A DNA stretch of 64,000 nt from assembly GCA_958295885.1 (NCBI GenBank), contig OY282380.1:4263109-4327108 (forward strand), read 5' to 3'. Source of the stretch: Arenicellales bacterium. Lineage in GTDB: Bacteria > Pseudomonadota > Gammaproteobacteria > Arenicellales > JAJDZL01. The translations under genes were made by a program, and so were the position numbers. Numbering within the stretch: position 1 is the stretch's first letter; each line of letters begins with the position of its first letter. The notes below the pieces were generated by a model. That model ran no database searches and had not been told where the DNA came from. It saw only the letters and a list, made by a program, of their open reading frames with translations. Of this stretch, positions 50,482-59,521 are shown in pieces.

Positions 50482-50816
50482 TCGATGCATGACTGAATTG
50501 TCGAGTGCCTGACGGAATTCTTACTGATTTTAGACTCGCAGAATCATACGAAGTCCCTTGCCGCCATCACCGGGCGACTATGCTTCGACCGTCCTCATGC
50601 TCTTTCTTCAATCCGGTGATTTCCTTGCTGCTGATGGCTATCGACAACGTGATGTGCCCCACGTACGTTTAAACTGACGACTACCGCAATGGCAACGTTT
50701 GGATTCGAAAAATGGTCGGGTAAGTTAGAACGAATATTTGCGACGGTGAAAAGTCAGCTTGGTCAATGAGAACAATGGGGAAATAGAGGAAAAGCGTAAA
50801 TGTACTTGGTAAAAAT
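50482..50816. other. Gene-free stretch after the MBL operon
   Basis: No gene recognised. Convergent ends of the MBL operon and the truncated nuclease gene; no clear terminator hairpin found. Confidence 0.45.
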
Positions 50817-51276
50817 TCAGTTTATGTATTTGCTAATTGAGTCGCCGCATCTTAGCAAATAGATTTGGTATTTTTGATTTCCATACTTAATTTTAGACCG
50901 CCGCAGAATTTTCAATTCCTCACTGTGGATTCTTGCTCTGCTGCCATGAAACAGCAGTGGAATAACTTTAAATGAGCTCTTATAACTGATCCAACCTTTC
51001 ACAATTTCAATCCCATCCTGTAACTGTTTCGCAGCTTTACTCGCTTTGAATTTTCCGCTTTTTAGCTCAATTGGCACTATCCACGAATTTTGATCTTTTT
51101 CTGCGAAAACAACGAAGTCGCAGTTCTTCTGAATTTGAAGACTCTTGACTTCATCACAATCCATATCTATAACAACTCGAGTTGTCGGGCATGAATCTAA
51201 CAACGCACTGCAGCCATCTCTCTTACAATTTATAGCATGACATGAAGAAGATACAGATTTACGAACCGAATTTACC
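50817..51276 (-). pseudogene. Nuclease-like protein, 5' end lost to an IS66-type insertion
   Basis: About 150 codons upstream of the stop at 50817 read CHAINCKRDGCSALLDSCPTT, then VVIDMDCDEV, NCDFVVFAEKDQNSWIVPI and IELKSGKFKASKAAKQLQDG. The D...(E)LK...QL pattern is that of PD-(D/E)XK nucleases and the paired Cys suggest a small zinc site. The frame runs straight into the IS66-type element at 51277; the corresponding 5' part is not visible on the far side. Confidence 0.55.
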
Positions 51277-51310
51277 GTAAATATTCGGCCAACCCATAGA
51301 CCGAGAGGGA

Positions 51311-52162
51311 TCAACTGTTGAGTATTTTCCTGAAGTCCCGGCACAGCGGGTACAGCCAGATATCCTTGATCGGTAATGTTGGCTTGGCGGAGGCAGCGCA
51401 TTTGCCGAGTCCTTTCGTTTGACCGACATTGATCCAGTTCGCAGCCTGGTAGCATGTACCCAAAAAGCGCTGTTCAACGAAAGTCTCAAGCAGCACCGGT
51501 CGAATCCTGTAACGATCGTACCACTGCTGCGGCGGCTCCCGGGCGAGCCTTGCAAGCAGGTGCGAGGCAAGATTGGGACACTTGATCCAAGGCAGAATGA
51601 GGAATCCTGCATTGTTTACGATCCGTACCAGATTGGCTTCTCTGCGCTCCCGATTCCAGCCGATGAAGTCATCCCGGGGTGCGGTTTTCCATGCTGCGGC
51701 ACCGAAGCCGAAGGCGGTGACAATCTGGCGGTCTATGGCAGCGAAATAACGCTGCTGAGCGCCGGGCAGGGGTTTGTATCCAAGATAATGATAGCGTTCA
51801 ATGTATTCGTTCCAAAGACGTGAATCAGCGGGGGTTGACACCCGCCAAAGTTGAGGTGTTGGCAACTCATGCAGCGGCGCACGGATCGGTGTCTGCGGTG
51901 CAGTGCTGTCGGTGAAGCGGATGACCGCCCTGGGAGGCTGGCGACGAGGCGGCGGCAACACAATCAGCTGATCTCGATACATGCGCAGCATCGCCACCCG
52001 GCACGACATCTGTTTGAGTCCTCCATCGGGCTTTTTCCAATCCAGCAGCTCACAGACCTGCTGCGACAGCCGGGTTCTGGAACTGTCAGGATGGGCGGCA
52101 ATCAGTTTGCGAATGCGCTCCAGCTCCTTGCAACTGAAGTCGCGTCCGCAATATCGAGTCAT
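51311..52162 (-). CDS. DruA-type (DUF4338) protein, separate gene in the IS66-like element
   Basis: A 283-residue protein from ATG 52162; the open frame extends 19 codons further, but this ATG overlaps the tnpC stop as ATGA. The N-terminal part SCKELERIRKLIAAHPDSS is the helical DruA lead-in, then YIERYHYLGYKPLPGAQQRY, IVNNAGFLILPWIKCPNLAS and LLETFVEQRFLGTCYQAANW. These positions (YHYLGY, RY, NLAS, ETFV, ANW) recur in the other DruA domains of this window. It has no DDE domain. Its translation is coupled to tnpC. Intact. Confidence 0.85.
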   Translation of the reverse strand: MTRYCGRDFSCKELERIRKLIAAHPDSSRTRLSQQVCELLDWKKPDGGLKQMSCRVAMLRMYRDQLIVLPPPRRQPPRAVIRFTDSTAPQTPIRAPLHELPTPQLWRVSTPADSRLWNEYIERYHYLGYKPLPGAQQRYFAAIDRQIVTAFGFGAAAWKTAPRDDFIGWNRERREANLVRIVNNAGFLILPWIKCPNLASHLLARLAREPPQQWYDRYRIRPVLLETFVEQRFLGTCYQAANWINVGQTKGLGKCAASAKPTLPIKDIWLYPLCRDFRKILNS

Positions 52163-53939
52163 GGCGGCTGTGAGACGGTTGAAAGACAGCCGCGTTGCGT
52201 TGATACCGCTGCCTCGCACTTTGAGATCAGAGAACTGCGCTGGCTGACTGCAGCCGATGGCTGCGACATCTCAGCCCGTCGAGCCTCGCTCATCCGCCAG
52301 GGAATGAAAGCCTCAGGATTCTCAGGCGCCGGTCCGCCATTGGCGGCGCAGGCGCTGAGATATTCATACAGCCATCGATGGGGATTGAGATCCCACAAAA
52401 GCACGCTCTGAATGATTGAGAACATCTGTGCTGCCAGCGAAGCGCTCCAGTGACTGCCCGAGCCGCGGCAGTTCTTGCGCAGCATCGCTGGGTTGCGCAT
52501 CTTCCGCTCCCCAGATTTATTATCAAGCGCAACCTGGGGATGTTTTAAAAACACCATCAGCCCCGACCAGTGATTCTGCAGACTGCTCAGCACCTTGAGT
52601 TGGGCCGGATGCATCTGTTCTGTCGACAATTCATGCTTCAAAGTCCGCTCCATCTGCTCGACCGAGTGCTCAAGCCGCTGCTGTTGGCGCATGAATGATT
52701 CGCTTTGCCGAGCCAACGGCCTCGACTCATCGAAATGCTCCTGACGACGCGCATTGAGGTGATAGATCTCGCCAATGCGCTCCCGCCACTCGAACATCCA
52801 CCGCTCCAGTTGCGGGTACTGCACCGCAGCTTCGAGATAATCCCGCCGCATATGAACCCAGCAAAAAGCCAGTATGATCGCCGCATTGACCTTCGCCAAT
52901 CGTTTGTAACCACTGTAACGGTCACAAATGACAAACACTTCCTTGAGCTTTTCAGACAGTGAACTGAAGTGCTCGATCGGAACATCACCGCTGCGCGTCG
53001 GCTCAATGCGGTAGATCACCGATGAAGTGCTCTCAAACACCCACAGATACCACCGACTGCCGATTTTCCCCTCCATCTTCTCATAGACCTTCCAGCCGGT
53101 CTCGTCACAGTGAAATACCGAATCTTCCATCTGCCGCTGCATCAACTGATCCAACAGCGGCTCGAACAACGGCGCCATCTTCTTCAAACCGTCAGTCACC
53201 GTACCTTGTGAGATCGCCATGCCCTGATCACGCATCTGGCGCAGCAGATTGCAGGTCGAACGACTGTACCAATACTTGCTCAGCAAAATCTCAACCCACA
53301 CCGACACCCCCAGCAATCCCTTGGCAATGACCCGCGGCGCCGGCTTGGCTGTCACCACGGCCGGAGTTTGACGGCAGTTACAGGTCTTTGCAAATTTTTT
53401 CCGCCGGATCTCGCGAATATGCGCCTTCGTAAAATATTCCAGAATCTCCGAGTTGTCGGTGTTCGACATCGGCGCATAGGCAACGCCACAGGAATCGCAC
53501 ACCTGATCTTCAGGCGCAACATCCAAGGTTTCAACTTCACGCGCCAATTTCTCTCAAGGCGTGCGTCCATGACCCTTGCTGCCGCGCTGTGCGCCGCGCT
53601 TTTTTTGACCGGCTTTTTCTCAGTTTTACGACCATAGACCTGTTTCTCCAACTGCCATACCCGCGCCTTTGTTCGCTCCAATTCCTCACTCTGCCGGCGA
53701 TGCTTCTCCAGCAGTTTCAAATACTCTCGGGTTTCATGCTCCTGCTGGGATTGCTCCAAGTGGTAACATTTATCTTTCCATTGTTGAGCAGGGCCCCGCC
53801 AACGGTTCACATCATACTTCAACTGAATATGCTCCTGCTTCGACAGCCTTACGAATTGTTTGGAAAAAGGCGTCGATCCACCTTTTCCCGAATCCGAAAA
53901 CTCCGCAGGTGGGTTTAGTGGGTTGAGCTCATTTGACAT
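52159..53939 (-). pseudogene. tnpC: IS66 TnpC transposase, frameshift and nonsense codon
   Basis: The first 110 codons, from ATG 53939, encode LSKQEHIQLKYDVNRWRG and RVWQLEKQVYGRKTEKKP; the rest, in another frame, encodes the zinc-binding segment CDSCGVAYAPMS, DDE-type core (VFHCDETGWKVYEKMEGK, VICDRYSGYKRLA, CWVHMRRDYLEAA) and the C-terminus (VALDNKSGERKMRNPAM). A run of seven A (53600-53606 on the plus strand as T) would need eight to connect them, after which TGA occurs in KGHGRTP*EKL. Most of the DDE domain is intact. Confidence 0.8.
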
Positions 53940-54026
53940 GCACGATTTATATACACTATTTGTGTCGTGGTGTTCATAGCTGAAGCAAATTTTTTTCTAT
54001 TCGATAAGGGTTGGCCGAATATTTAC

Positions 54027-54064
54027 GAAATTACTATATTGGCATCCAGAAACACTTTTTTCAT
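54027..54064 (-). pseudogene. PIN-domain toxin, 13-codon stub
   Basis: ATG 54064 begins MKKVFLDANIVIS, the start of a PIN-domain ribonuclease (VapC type) including the first catalytic Asp, and is then cut by the IS66-like element at 54026. The ATG overlaps the stop of the preceding gene (ATGA). The rest of the PIN gene is absent. Confidence 0.6.
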
Positions 54065-54267
54065 TGACACACCGCACCAGACTGATCGGACATCACGAAA
54101 CTGCATCCTGAAATCACATATGGAAACATACGAATAACGCCTGCCCTTGTCCGACAGTTCTTTTGACTTGCAGCATCTTGTTCGGCACCTGAGACCTTCA
54201 AATAACTCAGTGTGTCCCCCTTCCGAGTAATATCCATTTCAAATATTCGGTTCTTTCTTAAACACAT
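54061..54267 (-). CDS. Candidate antitoxin upstream of a PIN stub
   Basis: A 68-residue frame from ATG 54267, starting MCLRKNRIFEMDITRKGDT and ending DQSGAVCQ. The ATGA overlap with the PIN-toxin start is the layout of vapBC-like operons, so this is probably the antitoxin. I do not recognise its family, and the upstream limit is uncertain. Its toxin has been destroyed, so it may now be neutral. Confidence 0.45.
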   Translation of the reverse strand: MCLRKNRIFEMDITRKGDTLSYLKVSGAEQDAASQKNCRTRAGVIRMFPYVISGCSFVMSDQSGAVCQ

Positions 54268-54431
54268 GAAAGCAGGTCATTCATTTTTTAAATGCACTAA
54301 AATCAGGAGAATTATAAATCGAAGTTGACTGGTGCAAAATTATTCCAATTTTCTGCACAAATTAAAAATAAGCGTCTGAAAGCGCCAGCGTTTTTGTTAA
54401 CTGCCAATATAGTAAAACGCGAGTTTAACAA

Positions 54432-54930
54432 GATGACAAAGAAGGTTTATTCAGAAGAAGTCAAGGATATGATGTTGATCGTTGTCGAGGCGGGGAGACA
54501 GTGCGCGAGTGCCCGGCACTATTTAGACCGACGCCGACCACGATTTACAAATAGTTGCAGGCAATGAGCGGTGAAGCAGTTGAGTTGAAGCGTTTGCAAG
54601 CGGAACTGGCGGAGTTAAAGATGCAAAATGCATCTAAAAAAAGCGGCGGCTTGGTTTGCGAGCGAAAACGAGACCGCTGCTGGCAACAAAAGGCGTATGC
54701 AATGATCGATGTCAGCGCTACTTGTAAACTAGGCAGTTGTGCTAATCGAAAAGTTGCCAGATTGGGGAGTTATCAATGCTTCCGCCCGAAGGCGGAACCG
54801 TATTCTGCCTGGCGATGACATGGCGTGAAGTCACGTCACAAAGCGCCATTGCAATTGCAGGCGAAGATTAGACAGACGCGTGATCCATAGTGATGGCACC
54901 TATGGCTATCGTCGCATTGGGAGCGAGTTT
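54432..54930 (+). pseudogene. IS3-family element remnant (OrfA/OrfB), decayed
   Basis: Fragments in different frames: MTKKVYSEEVKDMMLIVVE and ASARHYLDRRRP (OrfA helix-turn-helix), ELKRLQAELAELKMQNASKK (OrfA leucine zipper), and near 54890 HSDGTYGYRRIGSEF (OrfB). Stops separate all of them. Nothing functional remains. The right side abuts an ISNCY fragment. Confidence 0.65.
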
Positions 54931-55415
54931 TGAAGCAAGCTGGCTACGAAGACGGTAGTGATTTGGTGTTGTCGGACAGGCTCGGGTTGGGCTACATGGA
55001 TTGCAGCGATGGCAATTATGCGGTCTCGGTCATGTCGCAGACCCAGAAGCGGTTTGCCGATTTTGTCGCTTGCAGTTTTGACCAGGGCATTCACTCAATG
55101 CCCAATCAGGCGCAGCTGGTTAAGCAATTGGAACAATGTGCGCTGCCGCGCAAGGGGCGACTCAGCGCGGCGGCTGCAGAGCATGAATCCCAAAACTGGT
55201 TCAAAGCTGAGCGCAAGCAGCATCCGGCAATCGAATCCGCGATCAACCGTTTGGAGCACTGCGGATTAGATTGTTTTTTGGATCATGGCAAAGAAGGTTT
55301 CGCCCGAGCGTTGTCGCTGTCGGTGCTGCTGGGTAATCTGAAACGACTCGGCACACTGTTGCGCGACAAACAGCGCAAAACTCTGGCACGTCGCCAATGC
55401 TTGTGCGCCGCTTAG
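54930..55415 (+). pseudogene. ISNCY-family transposase, C-terminal fragment
   Basis: About 161 codons: DLVLSDRLGLGYMDCSDGNY, ADFVACSFDQGIHSMPNQA (acidic catalytic region), LPRKGRLSAAAAEHES, and KQHPAIESAINRLEHCGLDC, FARALSLSVLLGNLKRLGTLL. This is the C-terminal half of the same family whose N-terminal half lies at 42340-42832; the two are on opposite strands. The frame is open but lacks the N-terminus. 55416-55633 holds nothing recognisable. Confidence 0.7.
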
Positions 55416-55633
55416 CGCATCTCCTCCCTGCTTGAAAATCCGGCTTCCGGAGGTTCGGTCGCGGGCAAAATCTACGAATTTCAGTTTTTTTTCTGACTTC
55501 CAGTCTATTTCAACGCACCGCTTGAATTGCTGCCGTCGTACCCGCGAATTTTCGCCGGCTTATGGCCAAATTACACGCAAAATTGAGGTTTTCTGCCAAA
55601 TATTAGCTAGTAGTAGATAAAGAGTCTTTGTTC

Positions 55634-56002
55634 TCACAATAAGACACCACAAGAATAGGCGGCGAGCAGCTTCTGTTTGTCTAGGCGAGCATTACGCTCT
55701 TTAGGCCAACCTCTGATGATTGCGTGACCCGGCCAAGGGTTATTATCTATGCACACGCTTAGTTCAATTTCCTCCACTTTATTTCTAGTGATTTTTGCCC
55801 AGCCGTAAAGCGTCTTATGGGTTTTTTCTGCTACGCGAGTCCCAGCTTTTACTACCTCTGATTTACACAAGCCATCAATATTTTGTACAGAGAGAGTGCC
55901 GTCTCTTCGAGGCTCGAACAGTTTCTGATGAACCCTTGCCTTTGTGATCTTTTTACTTTCGATTGCGAACCTTGCAAATAATTTTCCATTCTTTGCGGTC
56001 AT
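55634..56002 (-). CDS. Unknown protein, third gene of a conserved-looking operon
   Basis: 122 residues from ATG 56002, which overlaps the preceding stop as ATGA; longer starts at 56026 and 56038 would overlap the neighbour more. It begins MTAKNGKLFARFAIESKKIT, then VHQKLFEPRRDGTLSVQNI, GWAKITRNKVEEIELSVCI, NPWPGHAIIRGWPKERNARL. The conserved-looking DNNPWPGHA and GWP segments recur in proteins of unknown function that I have seen with the same upstream partner. Intact, no catalytic motif named. Confidence 0.6.
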   Translation of the reverse strand: MTAKNGKLFARFAIESKKITKARVHQKLFEPRRDGTLSVQNIDGLCKSEVVKAGTRVAEKTHKTLYGWAKITRNKVEEIELSVCIDNNPWPGHAIIRGWPKERNARLDKQKLLAAYSCGVLL

Positions 56003-56568
56003 CTTTTCTGCATCTGAATTAACCATTCTAGACCACATTGAAGAAGATTTAGAGGAGTACCTTTAGAATCCTCCTCCATGCCTGTCAATTTTGCTTTCCC
56101 TAGGTATAAACCCGAAATCGCAACATCTCCGATCGGCCCTACACTAATGGTAAACATCGTTCCATTGTCTAGGTGCCAATCAAATTCAATGTTTCCTTCT
56201 GGATCGGCAGATATTTCTGGAGCATCTACGGTACTTGGCAATTCTTCAACCACTGTTAAAGCAGTTTCCACTGTTTCTAGAGTAACGGGATCAGCATTTT
56301 CTCCATCCCAGTTTCGCTCACCAGCAATTTCTAAAAGACCTTGTAAAGTTTTTTTGTATTCAATTTTCTGCTCCAACGTTAATATTTGATGTAAAGAATT
56401 ATCAGAGAAGCGGGAAAATTCATTGACATAATTTTCAGAGATTTGTTGGACTGTAGATCGATTCCATTGAATTGATCGCTTCGAATTAAGATTGTCCATC
56501 ATCGATTCATTTGACAACGTGTAAATATTATCTCCAGTTACACTGAAATGTGAATTTCTATTTTCCAT
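55999..56568 (-). CDS. Unknown protein, second gene of the operon
   Basis: 189 residues from ATG 56568. The N-terminal third is polar; after LEQKIEYKKTLQGLLEIAGE comes NWDGENADPVTLETVETAL, then PEGNIEFDWHLDNGTMFTIS and the end ISGLYLGKAKLTG. The pattern (helix with GEnWDGE..A.P, then beta strands ending in a G/Y-rich strand) is shared by a widespread family of unknown function, to my recollection. Intact. Coupled to the next gene by ATGA and lying 6 bases after the preceding gene. Confidence 0.6.
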   Translation of the reverse strand: MENRNSHFSVTGDNIYTLSNESMMDNLNSKRSIQWNRSTVQQISENYVNEFSRFSDNSLHQILTLEQKIEYKKTLQGLLEIAGERNWDGENADPVTLETVETALTVVEELPSTVDAPEISADPEGNIEFDWHLDNGTMFTISVGPIGDVAISGLYLGKAKLTGMEEDSKGTPLNLLQCGLEWLIQMQKR

Positions 56569-56574
56569 CAGTTT

Positions 56575-56829
56575 TCATCTCTTTTTTAATTCCTCAGGCG
56601 CATCTGTCGTTATTGTGCCATTACCATCAATTGTGTACATAGGATTACCATCTTGGTCCCATTGATTAATGTGCCTAACAACTCGCGTAACAGTAGTTCT
56701 CATCGAGAATTCTGTTCCATCTTCCAATGTTATGTAAGAGAATGGTTCAACCGCCTTAACTACCTTAACTATTTGTCCATCAACCAATTTACCTGTCGTA
56801 GGATCTTTAACTTTTACCGTGTTTGACAC
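56575..56829 (-). CDS. Small unknown protein, first gene of the operon
   Basis: 84 residues from GTG 56829, which follows AGGAGG by nine bases; the frame continues upstream but without a start of that quality. The sequence SNTVKVKDPTTGKLVDGQIV, FSYITLEDGTEFSMRTTVTR shows a beta-rich small domain. No family recognised. AT-rich sequence upstream (56866-56930) probably holds the promoter. Confidence 0.55.
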   Translation of the reverse strand: MSNTVKVKDPTTGKLVDGQIVKVVKAVEPFSYITLEDGTEFSMRTTVTRVVRHINQWDQDGNPMYTIDGNGTITTDAPEELKKR

Positions 56830-56934
56830 ATGCAAATACCTCCTAACGATATAATTCCAATACATTAATAATTAACATTATCGTAGTTTAATTTTACACT
56901 TTTTATTTACGATTTTGAAATTGACACCCGCTGC

Positions 56935-58025
56935 CATCGCTCTGGCTTGCGCGCATCGGTTTCAAGATTCAGCTGTACCGTAAAAGACACTGCTCGTCAC
57001 GGCAAATCCGCTGCTTTGCGCCATTTTCCGCGTATCGCCGTGGCATACAGTTCGTTGGCGTCCAACAGCCGTTCTTTCCCATCTGCCTAGCGCACGCGAT
57101 ATTTCAGATTCCCTCTTATCATGCGCAGCACCGCAGTCAGCTCCAGTTCCAGCGCAGCGTTGATGATGCACTTGGTTCCATACCACGAATCGGCGACCAG
57201 ATTCGATGCCTCAAAGCCCATGCGCAACGCTTTTTTCAACATGCTGACGACCATTTGCGGCTTGCTTTTGTGCCGCGCACAGCGATAGCGGCGAGCCACA
57301 ACACTGCGACCATCTCGGTGCTCATGATTCAGTCCCTGCATGCTCTTGGAACTGATGAACAGTTCCGAGTCCAACGGCACAAAGCCGTCGTCTGCCGCCA
57401 GTCCCAAGGTCACTGCCTGCTGTCCGATCACGGTTTTCCCCAGGCTGTGATCATAGTGCGCCGAAACGCCTTCCATCTTCTTGCTGCGACGAATTTTAAT
57501 GGTGTCGTCGATCACAAACGCCCGTAGCGACAAGCGCTGAAAACCACAGCGCTGATAGAGCACTCGAGCCACACGGCAGTTCAGGCTGCGCCAGTTGAGA
57601 TCTTCACGCTTGAAAAATTCATACACCGCGTCTTTGCGCGCTTGGAAAAACTGCTGCATCGAATCACGGCAGAACATGGCGATCAAAGAACCACGCAGCC
57701 AACGCCACATCAACAGCAGAAACACCGTTTCGCGCGCACTCAAACCACTGCGCTTGGTCATTGCGGCTCGACCCGGGTGTCCGTTCAGGCCCAATGCACT
57801 CCACATCTGGGCTAACAGATTGTCGATTCGCAGCTGTGGGTCCTTCAGCGTCGGTTCAATATTCTGTGGCAGACTGGAACTATTGTTAATATGGTTCACG
57901 CTTTAGCGTTTGGTTTGTTGATATTTTGGAAAAATGACATTATACACCATTCTAGGCTAATTAAATACATTTAATCAATTACTTAGATTTTATTTTCCAG
58001 TCATTTTTTAACCTAGTAACTTGAG
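56935..58025 (-). mobile_element. IS4/IS701-like insertion sequence, copy 1, 3'-truncated
   Basis: Left-hand terminal repeat preserved at 58025 (on the minus strand CTCAAGTTACTAGGTTAAAA). The element extends to 56935, where similarity to copy 2 (61191-62714) stops abruptly after GCGGGTG, so ~430 bases of the 3' part are lost. Copies 1 and 2 are inverted relative to each other and enclose 58026-61190. Confidence 0.8.
57087..57899 (-). pseudogene. Transposase of IS copy 1, truncated
   Basis: From the start at 57899, MNHINNSSSLPQNIEPTLKD, LNWRSLNCRVARVLYQRCG, AFVIDDTIKIRRSKKMEGVS and LVADSWYGTKCIINAALE, i.e. the first two acidic residues of a DDE core. TAG ends the frame at 57087 in YRVR*ADGKE; beyond it the frame continues with LLDANELYATAIRGKWRK and a TGA where copy 2 has TGG, to the truncation. 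The A-run at 57231-57236 has six residues, so this copy keeps the frame that copy 2 loses. Confidence 0.75.
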
Positions 58026-58270
58026 TTACTAGTAAACTGTGTGGTGGATTCAATCGCGGTCAAACGTTTTCTGGATTTGCAGGATAGAGCTGTTTACGTT
58101 ATGAATACGATCAGCATTCTTTCGCAAGACTTTCTGCGGGTTGGCATTGCGGTAGACTTCGTATCGCTGATGGAGTTATGTGAGTTACCACTCATCCACA
58201 ATGAACGATTGAGTCCTGCGACTGAGAATTCACCGCATGCCTTCAAGTAATCAGGCACTAGTGCATTGCT
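58026..58270. other. Gene-free stretch between IS copy 1 and the ankyrin gene
   Basis: A 69-codon plus-strand frame at 58041-58250 has no recognised domain. Nothing else seen. Confidence 0.45.
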
Positions 58271-59521
58271 TCAATTTTCTTTGTCATTGAGAATATTCAT
58301 CACACGGCTGGAACTGAATCCCAGTGCGATTTTCCAGCAATTTATTTGTTGACCATACATTGTGTAAGTTTTCAATGGGTCACCACCCTTGTCTAACATC
58401 ATTTCAAATACCCGAGCTTCATCCATTTGCGCGGCATACATTAGTGGCGTATATCCTGGCAAAGGACTGGGTTGTACTGCGTTTGGGTCAGCCCCATAAT
58501 CCAACAAGAGTTTTGCGACTTCATGCAAGTCGTCAACTGACATCATTTGCTGTGTTTTTTCCGTCCAGTGCGACAATAATGCATTGGACCGTGGGTCATT
58601 TCTCAATTTCAACATAACAGCAGTCTGCTGTTTCAGACTAAACCCGTAATGCCCACCTGTATTTCTACGCAACGAATTCAAAGACTCGCACGTGACAGGC
58701 ATTGAATTTATATCTACCAAATCGTCTTTTGGGTTTGTTACTGTCGTAATATAGAAGATACAAATATAAAGGGGTGTATTGTCGTCGGGACCACGTCTGT
58801 TTGGGTCAGCCCCCATTTTCAGCAATTTTTCGACTACTTCAGGCCGACCTGTACCCACGGCAGACGTTATTGGCAGCAACCGCTTCTTGGCAGTTCGTTT
58901 ATTCAATACTTCTTTTTTGTGCTTCTGCTTGGCTAGAATGTCAAAAATCTCTAAATCCACAGGCGTGGGATTGTTATCGACATACAAGTTTTCGACTGCT
59001 ACTCCAATAGCCGTTTCATTAAGCTTCGAACAGAGGTTCACGTCCGCACCTTTGTCAAGAAGTTTTTTCACAACATCGACTCTTCTGAAAAGTACAGACC
59101 ATGTTAGTTGTGGCATGGTCTTTTTCGGGTCGTCACCAATTTTCATTCTTCGATTTGGATGTCTGTAGTCTGGATTGAAATCCTTATCTTTGAGCCGTAT
59201 GGGACCGGTCTTGCCTGAATTAGAGGCTGCTTCATAACACGGGAAATAACGATTCATATGGGATTTCCACATATCAATCTCCCATTCTTCAACAATGTCA
59301 GAAGTTTTGTAAGTAAATTCTTTCCTTCTGCTACTATCAAACGGCAATTCCAATCCAAAAAGAATCGCTTGGTTTTTCAGCTGTTTAAGAAACACTTTAT
59401 CTGGATTTTTTTTAGAAGATGCAACCACCAAAGCTTCAAAAATTATCTGTTCTTGATTCACGCCTCCTCTGAACAAGCTTCCTTTAAATGCTTTTCTATA
59501 GTGCTTGCATGCACTGTCCAA
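58271..59521 (-). CDS. Ankyrin-repeat protein
   Basis: A 416-residue frame from ATG 59521; a GTG at 59461 overlapping the preceding stop (GTGA) is an alternative start. The N-terminal ~140 residues have no recognisable domain. From there ankyrin repeats are evident: VDVVKKLLDKGADVNLCS, TGRPEVVEKLLKMGADPNRR, DLHEVAKLLLDYGADPNAV, ARVFEMMLDKGGDP, about five in total. Such repeats mediate protein binding. With its neighbour it overlaps (59458-59521). As part of a segment enclosed by two inverted IS copies it looks like cargo. Intact. Confidence 0.75.
   Translation of the reverse strand: MDSACKHYRKAFKGSLFRGGVNQEQIIFEALVVASSKKNPDKVFLKQLKNQAILFGLELPFDSSRRKEFTYKTSDIVEEWEIDMWKSHMNRYFPCYEAASNSGKTGPIRLKDKDFNPDYRHPNRRMKIGDDPKKTMPQLTWSVLFRRVDVVKKLLDKGADVNLCSKLNETAIGVAVENLYVDNNPTPVDLEIFDILAKQKHKKEVLNKRTAKKRLLPITSAVGTGRPEVVEKLLKMGADPNRRGPDDNTPLYICIFYITTVTNPKDDLVDINSMPVTCESLNSLRRNTGGHYGFSLKQQTAVMLKLRNDPRSNALLSHWTEKTQQMMSVDDLHEVAKLLLDYGADPNAVQPSPLPGYTPLMYAAQMDEARVFEMMLDKGGDPLKTYTMYGQQINCWKIALGFSSSRVMNILNDKEN

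Larger units (their letters stand above)
51277..54026 (-). mobile_element. IS66-like element carrying tnpC and druA, 2.75 kb
   Basis: Inverted repeats GTAAATATTCGGCCAACCC at 51277-51295 and, inverted, 54008-54026; GTAA-starting ends are typical of IS66. The element contains a tnpC gene and a DruA-type gene but no tnpA or tnpB. The flanking bases (GAATTTACC, GAAATTACT) are similar but not identical, so no clear 8 bp target duplication is present. The sequences on the two sides belong to different genes, pointing to a deletion or rearrangement. Confidence 0.82.
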
